A stretch of 64,000 bases of DNA from Burkholderiaceae bacterium. Its GTDB lineage: Bacteria > Pseudomonadota > Gammaproteobacteria > Burkholderiales > Burkholderiaceae_E. Each line of letters starts with the position of its first letter. Position 1 is the stretch's first letter. Below, piece by piece: positions 1 through 11,621 of the stretch. Below the pieces are notes generated by a model, which was not told the DNA's origin, searched no databases, and saw nothing but the letters and a program-made list of their open reading frames with translations. Made by a program: the position numbers and the translations under genes. The stretch spans positions 54,786-118,785 of the forward strand of contig JADJVQ010000015.1 in assembly GCA_016710525.1 (NCBI GenBank), given 5' to 3'.

Positions 1-956
1 TAGGCGCCCAGGGCCGATTCGAAGGCGCTGCTGGTCTTGCCGGACAAGGACCCGTCGAAGAACTTCCGGTTGCGAAGCTGTTCCTGGAAGAAGCGGATGC
101 GCTCGCCCGAATCGCGCATCGAGACGAACCAGTCTTCGGTCTCGCGCAGCACTTCGGGCGACTCGGGCGCCACCTTCAGGCACTTCCAATAGGGCAGGCG
201 CAGCAGCTTGCCGGTCAGTTCGATCGCCGACAGCTCGACCATGTTGCGCACCGCCTGCGCGGTGGCATCGTTGCGGGTGTAGGCCATCTGGAACGTGATG
301 CCGGCCTTGCGGATCTGCGCGGTGCCGTCGGTGGCACCGGCCTCCTCGCGGCCGATCACGACGGTGTTCTTGGAGCTCACGCCGGGCACGACGGTCAGGT
401 CGGGGACGGTGATCACGCTGGCATCGAAGCCCAGCACATTGGCCTGGGCGCTGCGCCCGGCACGCAGGCCGAACAGGCTGCCCAGGAAGAAGCCGACGCC
501 GGCATCGCGTTTGACCACATCTTCATCGAACTGCGTGATCGAACCCCGCAGGTCGTACTGAGGCATCACGCCGAACTGGTTCTTCTGCTGCAGCTGCAGC
601 AGGAAATTGACCACGTTCTGGTTGTCCTGCCCGAACGTGCTGACCCTGATCGCGCGGCTGCGCCGGGTCATGTCCGAAAACGCCGAAACCATCATGTCGC
701 GCGTTCCCACGCCCAGCCGGCGGGTGTTGTCCTGCAGGTCTTCGAGCATCAGCGACACATCGCGCACGCCGTAGTCGAAGAGCTGTTCGTCCATGCAGCG
801 CAGGCCATCGCTGAAGTCGGTGATGTTGCGCTGGGGGCTCACGCCCGGACCGACCCGCGCGCTGGCCAGTTCGCGATCGGTGCGTTTGTCGATCGGCGAG
901 GCACAGGCGGCCAGCAGGCCGGCGAGCATCAGGGGGACCAGGGACTTGGGATTCAT
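1..956 (-). CDS. CsgG/HfaB-like outer-membrane lipoprotein, 3' end cut off by window
   Basis: Reading leftward from ATG at 956, the protein starts with a lipoprotein signal peptide whose lipobox LAAC places the lipidated cysteine at residue 18. The body contains QYDLRGSITQFDED, then a glycine-rich stretch and TVVPGVSSKNTVVIGREEAG, which resemble the CsgG/HfaB family of curli or holdfast secretion-anchoring lipoproteins. Such proteins form outer-membrane oligomers that export or anchor surface polymers. The gene runs off the left edge, so about 318 residues are visible and the C-terminus is missing. No curli or holdfast partner genes are in view, so the exported partner is unknown. The family call comes from recalled motif similarity and is moderate; the lipoprotein call is strong. 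Confidence 0.6.
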   Translation of the reverse strand, partial: MNPKSLVPLMLAGLLAACASPIDKRTDRELASARVGPGVSPQRNITDFSDGLRCMDEQLFDYGVRDVSLMLEDLQDNTRRLGVGTRDMMVSAFSDMTRRSRAIRVSTFGQDNQNVVNFLLQLQQKNQFGVMPQYDLRGSITQFDEDVVKRDAGVGFFLGSLFGLRAGRSAQANVLGFDASVITVPDLTVVPGVSSKNTVVIGREEAGATDGTAQIRKAGITFQMAYTRNDATAQAVRNMVELSAIELTGKLLRLPYWKCLKVAPESPEVLRETEDWFVSMRDSGERIRFFQEQLRNRKFFDGSLSGKTSSAFESALGA

Positions 957-1059
957 GACAGGCACTCCGGGGACATCGGTCAGGCGACAGCATCTTACGG
1001 CGGGCTGGCCGGCGGCGGCGCGCCCCGGGCTGGGGAGGCGCACCGCGCCGTCCGGCGGT

Positions 1060-1661
1060 TCAGCGGGCCACCAGAACCGGATCGGCGAACAGCTCGAGCA
1101 CCCGGCGATACCGGTCGCCCACGCCGTTGGCGTTCAGGTTCAGGCGCCAGCCGTCGGCGGGCGTCGCGTTGGACTGCACCGCGACGAACGAGACGCCGTT
1201 GCGCACGCCGTTCAAGGGCACCTTCACGAAGTCCACGCCGTCGCGGAAGTTGGCCAGGCTGCCTTGCGAGGGCAGGTTGCGCCCGGTGCGGCGCACAGGT
1301 CGCGGTCGCCCAGGCCGCTGCTGGCCGAGGTGCGCGCCACGTAGTTGGGGAAGTTGCCCGGGCACTTGATGTCCGAGAGCTGGACCACTTCCCGCGAGCA
1401 GACGAACTTGCCGCCTTCCACCGCGCCGGTGAAGCGCACCGGGCAGCTGGCGGCCTTGCCGGTGTCGGGGGCGAAGCGGCCGGCGGTGATCGGGCCGCGG
1501 ATGTTGTCCAGGCCCGGCTTGATCTCGATGTTGGTCACGCGAAAGGGCGTGGCGGCGTGGGCGGCGCTGGCCGAGAGCACGGCGGCGGCGACGAGGGCGG
1601 CCACGGTGAGGACCTGGCCGAGGGTGCGGGTGGTGCGGATGGTGTTGGTGGTGGTGTTCAT
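1060..1661 (-). pseudogene. Secreted protein of unknown function, interrupted by a 1-nt frameshift
   Basis: The start is ATG 1661, preceded by GGAG at a good distance. A Sec signal peptide ending in SASAAHAA is followed by ATPFRVTNIEIKPGLDN. The N-terminal frame reads as far as a GLGDRDLC motif and then becomes nonsense. A second frame resumes at GRNLPSQGSLANFRDGVDF and ends at 1060 with LFADPVLVAR. The span is 602 nt, one base short of whole codons, so one missing base near 1275-1300 would restore a protein of about 200 residues. Several cysteines suggest periplasmic disulfides. I do not recognise the family. A real mutation and an assembly error cannot be told apart here. Confidence 0.6.
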
Positions 1662-1909
1662 GATCGACTCCGTCATTGAGGGGGGTAGGTGGCTGTGCGG
1701 CGCGGCGGCTTGGGGTTGGCTGCGCTTCACAGGTCCTTAGACGGGTCGACCGGGTGAATTGGATGCTAGTACCAAAGGATTAGGGGCCGGGCAGGCGACG
1801 GATCGCGGAGGGGGCAGGGGCCGCGGGGTGGGGGCGGCGCTGGCGGCAGGGGCGGCGGGCCGGACCGGGGCGCGGGCAGCGAGGCCCGCAGCCAGGCGGC
1901 GCCCGGCAC

Positions 1910-2717
1910 TCAGGCGGAGGCGGTCAGCGCATCGTCGAAGATGGCCACGGCCCGGGTCCAGCCGGCCGAGGCGTTGCGGATCTTGTGCGGAAAGCAGCTG
2001 ATGAAAAAGCCGCTGGCCGGCAGCACCTCGAGGTTGTGCATCTTTTCGATGTGGCAATAGCCGATGTCGCGGCCGGCCTTGTGGCCCTCCCAGATCAGCG
2101 AGGCGTCATGGGTCTCGCCGTATTTCTTGGCGGTGTGCACGAAGGGCGCGTCCCAGCTCCAGGCATCGGTGCCGGTCAGCCGCACGCCGCGCTCCAGCAG
2201 GTACATGGTGGCCTCGTAGCCCATCCCGCAGCCGGCCGACACGAAGTCCGGATTGCCGTAGCGCGAGCCGGCCCGCGTGTTCACCACCACGATCTCCAGC
2301 GGCTTGAGGGTGTGGCCGATCCGGGCGAGCTCGGCCTGCACGTCGGCCGCGGTCACCACATAGCCATCGGCAAAATGGCGGAAGTCGAGTTTCACGCCCG
2401 GCTGGAAGCACCACTCCAGGGGGCACTTCGTCGATCGCGATCGCCGGCTTCTTGTGGCCCAGCGCCTTGTCCATCGTCGAATGGAAATGCACCGGCGCAT
2501 CGAGATGGGTTCCATTGTGCGTCGACAGGCTCACCCGCTCGACAGCCCAGCCCTCGCCATCGGGCAGGTCCTCCTTCTTCAGGCCGGGGAAAAACGGGGC
2601 GATCTGCTCGTAGGTGTGTTCGTGGGTGAAGTACTGGATCTTGGGCACCATCGAAGGCGGATCGCTCAACACGTCGTTCTCGAGGTAGATCGACAGATCG
2701 ACGAACTTGCGGGGCAT
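1910..2717 (-). pseudogene. Cyclase family (kynurenine-formamidase-like) metal hydrolase, frameshifted in a G5/C5 run
   Basis: ATG 2717 has AGGAG upstream. The N-terminal half carries STHNGTHLDAPVHFH, the HxGTHxDxPxHF metal-binding signature of the cyclase/formamidase superfamily (PF04199), which hydrolyses amides or lactones with a bound divalent metal. The reading frame breaks inside a run of five G at 2419-2423 (plus strand). Removing one base joins AIDEVP to LEWCFQPGVKLDFRHFADG and restores about 268 residues, normal for the family, ending at 1910 with FDDALTASA. The gene diverges from the feruloyl-CoA synthetase-like gene across about 175 bp, so it may hydrolyse an intermediate of aromatic or amino-acid catabolism. 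A homopolymer indel is a typical sequencing artefact, so the gene may well be intact. Confidence 0.75.
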
Positions 2718-2797
2718 GCGGCTCTCCTGGGAGTGAACTCGGACCCGGCGATGTTGCCAGTGCCCGCGCCGGCCTGTCGATACACACCCGCTTGCTC

Positions 2798-2838
2798 TTA
2801 TAGTAGACAACTCCACTTCTTCTGGTGTTTATAGTAGA
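2798..2838. promoter_or_regulatory. Pair of 10-bp direct repeats (TTATAGTAGA), candidate operator
   Basis: TTATAGTAGA occurs at 2798-2807 and again at 2829-2838. The starts are 31 bp apart, close to three helical turns, in the intergenic region between the divergent cyclase and ligase genes. This AT-rich patch stands out in very GC-rich DNA. Position and spacing suit a regulator bound on one DNA face, possibly overlapping promoter elements. The cognate regulator is unknown; an XRE-type remnant lies just downstream of the ligase. Confidence 0.45.
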
Positions 2839-2892
2839 TTCCCCGGCACGGACCGAACGCAGCCGTCGATCGGCCACCCTCAGGAGACAGGC

Positions 2893-4755
2893 ATGCCCCG
2901 CATCGAACGCGATCCCGCGAAGCTGTTCGCCGTCCCGCGCGTGAGCGCCGAAACGCGCCCCGACGGCGCACTGGTGCTGCGCTCTCCGGTGGCCCTGCAG
3001 ACGGCCGACCGCTGCGTCGGCGACTGGCTGGTCCGCTGGGCCGCCCAAGCACCCGAGCGCGTGTTCATCGCCGAGCGCGACGCGGCGGGCGGCTGGCGCC
3101 GCGTCACCTACGCCCAGGCGCTCGAGCAGGTGGAGCGGATCGCGGCCTGCCTGCTCGAGCTGGGCCTGTCGGAACAAAGGCCGCTGGCGGTGCTGTCCGA
3201 CAACAGCGTCGAGCACGCGCTGATGATGCTGGGCGCGATGCACGCCGGCGTGCCTTACGCCTCGGTGTCGCAGGCCTACTCGCTGATGTCCACCGATCAC
3301 GCCAAGCTCAAGTCGATCATCGGCCAGCTGACCCCGGGACTGCTGTACGCGGCGCGCTCGCAGCCCTTCGCCGCCGCGCTGGCCGCGCTGGCCGGCACGC
3401 ACGACGCACCGGTCGTCATCGGCTCGGGCGACCCGGCCACGCAGGCCCGCGCGCACGGACTGATTCCCTTCGAGAGCCTGGTCGCACCACGCGACGTCGC
3501 CCCCGCCCGGGCGGCGTTTGCGGCCGTCACGCCCCAGACCATCGCCAAGCTGCTGTTCACCTCCGGCTCGACCGGCCTGCCCAAGGGGGTGATCAACACC
3601 CACCGCATGCTGTGCACCAACCAGCAGGCCAAGGCCCAGCTGTGGCCGTTCCTGGGCGACACGCCGCCGGTGATCGTCGATTGGCTGCCGTGGAGCCACA
3701 CCTTCGGCGGCAATCACAACTTCAACCTGGTGCTGCGCCACGGCGGCACGCTGTACATCGACGGCGGGCGCCCGGTGCCGGGCCTGTTCGAGACCAGCAT
3801 CGGCAACCTGAAGGACCAGCCGCCCACGCTGTACTTCAACGTGCCGCGCGGCTTCGAGCTGCTGGTGGCCGCGCTGCGCCAGGATGCGCAGCTGCGCGAC
3901 GCGTTCTTCTCGCGGCTGCAGGTGGCGTTCTATGCCGCGGCCGCGCTGCCCCAGCACCTCTGGGATGCGCTCAACGAGATGGCGAGCGCAACCCTCGGCC
4001 AGCCCGTGGCGCTGGTCTCGGCCTGGGGCTCGACCGAGACCTCGCCCCTGGCAACCGACTGCCACTTCCAGGCGCCGCGCTCCGGCGTGATCGGCGTGCC
4101 CATCCCCGGCACCGAACTGAAGCTGGTGCCCAATGGCGACAAGCACGAGATCCGGGTGCGCGGCCCCAACATCATGCCGGGCTACTGGCGCAACCCGGAG
4201 CTGTCCGCCAAGGCCTTCGACGACGAAGGCTTCTATCTGATCGGCGACGCGGTGCGGCTGGCCGATCCGGCCGACCCGGCCCGCGGGCTGATCTTCGACG
4301 GCCGGGTGGCCGAGGACTTCAAGCTGTCCAGCGGCACCTGGGTCAACGTCGGCGGCCTGCGGCTGCGCGCGGTCGAATCGATGGCGCCGATCGCGCAGGA
4401 CGTCGTGGTCTGCGGCCACGACCGTGGCGACATCCGGCTGCTGGTCTTCGTGAATGCCGTCGCGGCGCGCCAGTTCGCCGATCTGCCGGCCGACACCACG
4501 CCCGAGCAGGTGATCCAGGCGCCGGCCGTGCGCGCCCGGGTCGCGGCCGGCCTGGCGGCGTTGCGGGCGGCCGGCGGCGGTTCTTCGAGTTATGCGGTCG
4601 CCGCACTGCTGATGACCGAGCCGCCCGGCATCGATGCCGGCGAGATCACCGACAAGGCCTACGTCAACCAGCGCGCCGTGCTGACACGGCGGGCGGCGCT
4701 GGTGCGCCGGCTGTACGAGCAGCCGGCCGAGGGCGCGGACATCGTCACCGCCTGA
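2893..4755 (+). CDS. Feruloyl-CoA synthetase-like AMP-dependent ligase
   Basis: This 620-residue ANL-superfamily adenylating enzyme activates a carboxylic acid to its acyl-CoA through an acyl-AMP. The P-loop-like motif LLFTSGSTGLPKGV lies near residue 217, AWGSTETSP near 380, and the hinge region YLIGDAVRLADP...GLIFDGRVAEDFKLSSGTWV near 450. The long N-terminal part (ADRCVGDWLVRWAAQAPERVF) and the SGTWVNVG hinge match the feruloyl/trans-feruloyl-CoA synthase group rather than short-chain acyl-CoA synthetases. The catalytic lysine expected near the C-terminus is replaced by a GEITDKAYVNQRAVL segment, as in that group. The start is ATG 2893 after AGGAG. Together with the coniferyl-aldehyde-type dehydrogenase at 17.5 kb it suggests phenylpropanoid catabolism. 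Exact substrate is inference. Confidence 0.8.
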   Translation: MPRIERDPAKLFAVPRVSAETRPDGALVLRSPVALQTADRCVGDWLVRWAAQAPERVFIAERDAAGGWRRVTYAQALEQVERIAACLLELGLSEQRPLAVLSDNSVEHALMMLGAMHAGVPYASVSQAYSLMSTDHAKLKSIIGQLTPGLLYAARSQPFAAALAALAGTHDAPVVIGSGDPATQARAHGLIPFESLVAPRDVAPARAAFAAVTPQTIAKLLFTSGSTGLPKGVINTHRMLCTNQQAKAQLWPFLGDTPPVIVDWLPWSHTFGGNHNFNLVLRHGGTLYIDGGRPVPGLFETSIGNLKDQPPTLYFNVPRGFELLVAALRQDAQLRDAFFSRLQVAFYAAAALPQHLWDALNEMASATLGQPVALVSAWGSTETSPLATDCHFQAPRSGVIGVPIPGTELKLVPNGDKHEIRVRGPNIMPGYWRNPELSAKAFDDEGFYLIGDAVRLADPADPARGLIFDGRVAEDFKLSSGTWVNVGGLRLRAVESMAPIAQDVVVCGHDRGDIRLLVFVNAVAARQFADLPADTTPEQVIQAPAVRARVAAGLAALRAAGGGSSSYAVAALLMTEPPGIDAGEITDKAYVNQRAVLTRRAALVRRLYEQPAEGADIVTA

Positions 4756-4760
4756 GCGCC

Positions 4761-4890
4761 ATGCCGCACTCCCTGGCCGACACCGAACTCTCGGCGCTGC
4801 TGGCCGGGCGCGTGCGCAGGCTGCGCGCAGGCCTGGGCCTGAGCCGCGCCGCCCTGGCCCAGGCCTCCGGCATTTCGCCCCGCCGGGGCG
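4761..4890 (+). pseudogene. N-terminal remnant of an XRE/BoxR-like transcriptional regulator
   Basis: Five bases after the ligase stop, ATG 4761 opens a frame reading ELSALLAGRVRRLRAG and then LGLSRAALAQASGIS, a clear helix-turn-helix of the XRE type and very like the start of BoxR/BzdR aromatic-pathway repressors. After about 40 residues the homology ends abruptly at GISPRR, and the frame continues as low-complexity proline/arginine sequence into the next gene. The rest of the regulator, including the shikimate-kinase-like sensor domain of BoxR, is absent. A deletion therefore probably removed most of a local regulator of the ligase. Confidence 0.55.
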
Positions 4891-5026
4891 CACCGCCCCC
4901 CCGCCAGCGCCAGGGGCTTTCGCACTGCGGCACGACCGCGCGATGGCCCGACGATGCCGATGGGGACACGACGCGGCCGGCGCCGGCTCGGGCTATCGTA
5001 TCGCTCCCGCTTCAAGGAGCCGAACC

Positions 5027-5656
5027 ATGTCCGCACGTTCCCTTGCCCTGGCACTGTCCTGGCTCGCCGCGTGGGTCCTGTCGGGCGCCGCGCAGGCCGC
5101 AGCCCCGGTCGGACAGCCCGCCCCCGAACTCACCGGCCGGGACACCCGCGGCAATCTGGTGAAGCTGTCGGCGCTGCGCGGGCGCCACGTGGTGATCGAG
5201 TGGACCAATCCGAACTGCCCGTTCGTGCGCAAGCACTACGTGTCGGACAACCTGCCGGCGCTGCAGCGCGAGTTCACCGCCAGGGGCGTGGTCTGGCTGG
5301 CCGTGAACTCCACCCGCACCGACCATGTCGACTATCTCGCCCCGCCGCAGCTCGATACCTGGCTGACCCAGTCCCGCGCCGCGCCCAGCGCCCTGCTGAT
5401 GGACGAAAACGGCAGTCAGGGCCGTCTCTGGGGCGCACGCACCACGCCCCACCTGTACATCGTCGATCCGAAGGGAACCGTGGTCTACGCAGGCGCCATC
5501 GACAGCCTGGCCTCGGCCAGCGCCGGCGACATTGCCCGCGCGACCAACCACGTGCGCGCGGGCCTGACCGAGTCGCTGGCCGGCAAAGCCGTCACCACGC
5601 CCTCGACCACGCCCTACGGCTGCTCGATCAAGTACGCCAGCGCAGCCGCCGGTTAG
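5027..5656 (+). CDS. Periplasmic redoxin (AhpC/TSA-thioredoxin fold), single catalytic cysteine
   Basis: ATG 5027 follows an AAGGAG site. The 209-residue product has a cleavable signal peptide (to about AAQAAA) and a redoxin fold: GQPAPELTGRDTRGN, then EWTNPNCPFVRKHY with Cys64 in the peroxidatic or thioredoxin position but no second CxxC cysteine, then TPHLYIVDPKGTVVYAGAID. A conserved PYGCSIKY tail carries a possible resolving cysteine. It probably acts in the periplasm in thiol-disulfide exchange or peroxide reduction. It stands between an XRE remnant and a convergent amidohydrolase and shows no operon partner. Confidence 0.82.
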   Translation: MSARSLALALSWLAAWVLSGAAQAAAPVGQPAPELTGRDTRGNLVKLSALRGRHVVIEWTNPNCPFVRKHYVSDNLPALQREFTARGVVWLAVNSTRTDHVDYLAPPQLDTWLTQSRAAPSALLMDENGSQGRLWGARTTPHLYIVDPKGTVVYAGAIDSLASASAGDIARATNHVRAGLTESLAGKAVTTPSTTPYGCSIKYASAAAG

Positions 5657-5673
5657 CGCGGCCGGCAGCGCCG

Positions 5674-5742
5674 GTCACTCGTACACGGCAGGCCCCGTCA
5701 CTCGTCCCTGGCTCGCCCCGTCATTCGTACCCGGCGCGCCAG
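5674..5742. repeat. Three 23-bp imperfect tandem repeats at the end of the amidohydrolase gene
   Basis: GTCACTCGT starts at 5674 and 5697, and the variant GTCATTCGT starts at 5720, giving a period of 23 bp. Each is followed by a similar CC/GG-rich tail. The third unit contains the stop codon (5721-5723) of the minus-strand amidohydrolase, so the array looks like downstream duplication of its last codons. Confidence 0.75.
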
Positions 5743-6542
5743 CCGATCCACTCGCACACGCCGCGGCCCATCACCCACTCGAGGTCGTTGCCGGACAGCC
5801 AGGGGAGTTCCTCGGTGAACATCGTCACGCACTGCCGGTAGCTGCAGGGCATGCGGGTGATGTCGGTGCCCCAGAAGAAGCGCTGCGGCCCGAAGGCATC
5901 GAAGATGCGATGCAGTCCGTCGTGCAGCCGCCGATACGGATAGGCCTCGGTGGAGTAGCCGGGGGCCCCGGTGGCCTTGATCGCCACATTGGGCAGCCGC
6001 GCCAGCGCCAGCAGGTCATCGATGTGCTCGAAGGCGGCCTCGTCCCGGCCGTCGCGCACGAGCCCAAGATGGTCGACGATCAGGCGCAGCCGCGGATGCC
6101 GCTCGGCGATCACCTTGAAGTCGCGCAGGAAGCGCCCGGCCATCGTCGCCACCGGCAGGCCCAGCCGCTCGGCCTCGTCCCAGACCCAGTCCATGGTGCC
6201 GTCGATGTGCCAGGTCCGCTGCTCGGGCTTGAGCAGCGGATAGCGCAGGCCCATCATGCCCGAGCGGTTGCGCCAGCCCTTGAGCTGGGCCCGGCCCTCC
6301 GGACGATCGATCGGAACCTGTCCGAGCACGCAAAAGCGCTTGGGGTAGCGCCGCGCCGCGGCCTCGGCCTGCTCGTTGGCGTTCGGGTCCCAGCTGATCG
6401 GCGGGTGGATGACCGCGGCATCGATGCCGCCTTCGTCCATTTCGCGCAGCGCTTCTTCGGCGCTGAAGGACGTGATCTGGCGGTGCGGATGGCTCGGCAT
6501 TCCGCTGGACCAGATGTGGATCTGAGCATCGACGATCTTCAT
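5721..6542 (-). CDS. Amidohydrolase 2 family metal-dependent hydrolase/decarboxylase
   Basis: The 273-residue TIM-barrel protein starts MKIVDAQIHIWSS, where DAQIHIW is the N-terminal metal-binding HxH-like motif of amidohydrolase-2 enzymes. It ends with WGTDITRMPCSYRQCVTMF, the family's late metal/active-site segment, and has LIVDHLGL in the middle. Relatives hydrolyse lactones (2-pyrone-4,6-dicarboxylate, L-fucono-lactone) or decarboxylate aromatic acids. The substrate cannot be read from the sequence. It is divergent from the SRPBCC gene and convergent with the redoxin. A 23-bp tandem repeat overlaps its stop codon. Confidence 0.85.
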   Translation of the reverse strand: MKIVDAQIHIWSSGMPSHPHRQITSFSAEEALREMDEGGIDAAVIHPPISWDPNANEQAEAAARRYPKRFCVLGQVPIDRPEGRAQLKGWRNRSGMMGLRYPLLKPEQRTWHIDGTMDWVWDEAERLGLPVATMAGRFLRDFKVIAERHPRLRLIVDHLGLVRDGRDEAAFEHIDDLLALARLPNVAIKATGAPGYSTEAYPYRRLHDGLHRIFDAFGPQRFFWGTDITRMPCSYRQCVTMFTEELPWLSGNDLEWVMGRGVCEWIGWRAGYE

Positions 6543-6673
6543 GGCACTGCTCCAGCGAAGGGGAGCCTAGTATCTTGACCGGGCAACAGGCCGTCAACCC
6601 GCGCAGCGCACGCACAGGTTGTGCGGCACCATGTCGGCAACCCGCCGCCCCCATCCACATCCAGGACCACCCG

Positions 6674-7126
6674 ATGACCGACACCGTCGCATTCGAACGC
6701 AGCCACGACATCCTGATCGACGCCCCGCCGCAGGCGGTCTTCGACTATGTGAGCAACCCGAAGTCGTGGCCCGAATGGATCGCGGCCTCGCACGACATCG
6801 ACTGCGAGAACCGGCCGCTGCGCCAGGGCGAAACCTTTCGCGAAAAATGGTTCACCCGCGAGGAAGTGCTGCTCGACTGGGTCGTGCTGGAATGCGATCC
6901 GCCACACCGCTGGGTGGCGCGCACCAACACGACCTTCATCGGCGAGATCATCGTCCAGTACACCTTCGAGCCGGTGGGCTCGGGCACGAAGTACACGCGC
7001 ACCGTGCGCAATCCGGCGCGCCCCAAGGCGCCCACGCCCGCGATGATCGAGCGCATCGACGCCGAGGCGGCCACGGCGCTGGCCAATATCAAGACGAATG
7101 TGGAACGGCGGATCGGCAGGTCCTGA
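6674..7126 (+). CDS. SRPBCC (START-like) small-molecule-binding protein
   Basis: This 150-residue protein shows the SRPBCC pattern: an initial strand DILIDAPPQAVFDYVSNPKSWPEWI, then a curved sheet ending in VQYTFEPVGSGTKYTRTVR and a C-terminal helix covering the cavity. Such folds bind hydrophobic ligands or act as polyketide-cyclase/hydratase-type enzymes. ATG 6674 was chosen over upstream starts because the fold begins immediately after it and AGGA precedes it. It diverges from the amidohydrolase, and the two may share a promoter region. Ligand unknown. Confidence 0.82.
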   Translation: MTDTVAFERSHDILIDAPPQAVFDYVSNPKSWPEWIAASHDIDCENRPLRQGETFREKWFTREEVLLDWVVLECDPPHRWVARTNTTFIGEIIVQYTFEPVGSGTKYTRTVRNPARPKAPTPAMIERIDAEAATALANIKTNVERRIGRS

Positions 7127-7234
7127 CGGCCGCCGCCTGGGCCCCTGAGCACAGCGGCACCGACGCGCTCGGCGCGGGCCTGCGGCTGCGGCTGCGGTTC
7201 TAGCGTCGCCCGCTTGCGGCGGCTCCTCCAGGCG

Positions 7235-7588
7235 TCAAAGAGCCGCTTCCTTCTTCAGCCCCAGGATGGCCGATCCGACCGCGCTCGATGCCGCCGCATA
7301 GCGGGTGCCGCCATCGAGCATCTGCGACGCCTTCGTGTAGTCGCCCCGGTTGATCGTCGCGGCGACCGCGCCCGCCTCCTGGTGGAACACGGCATGCCGC
7401 TGGCAGCATTCGGCGTAGCTCTTCAGTCCGCCATACTTCGTGCGCGCTTCGCCATGCAGCCACTTGCCCAGCGCGCACGCCTTGTCGGTCGCGATGACGT
7501 TCACGTCCAGCTGTTCCTGCTTGGCGATCGCGAGCCGCAGTTTGACCTTCCAATCGGCGTGCGCCTGGGAAGCTTGAGAGAGATCCAT
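7235..7588 (-). CDS. Stand-alone CZB (chemoreceptor zinc-binding) domain protein
   Basis: The 117-residue product consists only of a CZB domain. The expected 3-His/1-Cys zinc ligands are visible in order: His in QAHADWKVKL, Cys in KACALGKWLHGE, and two His in CQRHAVFHQEAG. CZB domains sense zinc, pH or hypochlorite and usually sit in chemoreceptors or diguanylate cyclases (for example DgcZ). Here no output domain is attached, so it probably acts through a partner protein encoded elsewhere. ATG 7588 starts just before the domain. Its neighbours give no functional clue. Confidence 0.85.
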   Translation of the reverse strand: MDLSQASQAHADWKVKLRLAIAKQEQLDVNVIATDKACALGKWLHGEARTKYGGLKSYAECCQRHAVFHQEAGAVAATINRGDYTKASQMLDGGTRYAAASSAVGSAILGLKKEAAL

Positions 7589-7719
7589 GAATGAGGCTCC
7601 GATCCGAATCAAAGGCGGCGCGCCATCGCATCCGCTCTCTGTGTCGTATCGGCCCCTCACACAGGGCCCTTGAGCCCAATCCGGCCGGGCGGGCGACCAG
7701 ACCACCCTGACCGGTCTTG

Positions 7720-11612
<3,893 letters not shown>

Positions 11613-11621
11613 CAGCCGATT

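Noticed and set aside
1665..1909. Gene or RNA in the GC-rich gap between the secreted protein and the cyclase
   Set aside because: The sequence is dominated by G-rich low-complexity runs; the short frames on both strands show no domain or start signal.
2410..2430. Programmed ribosomal frameshift in the cyclase gene
   Set aside because: No slippery heptamer plus downstream structure typical of such sites, and the family is not known to need it; a homopolymer indel is simpler.
2392..4893. An 833-codon minus-strand frame opposite the ligase gene
   Set aside because: Antisense shadow with Arg/Gly/Gln-rich composition; the ligase on the plus strand has all ANL motifs.
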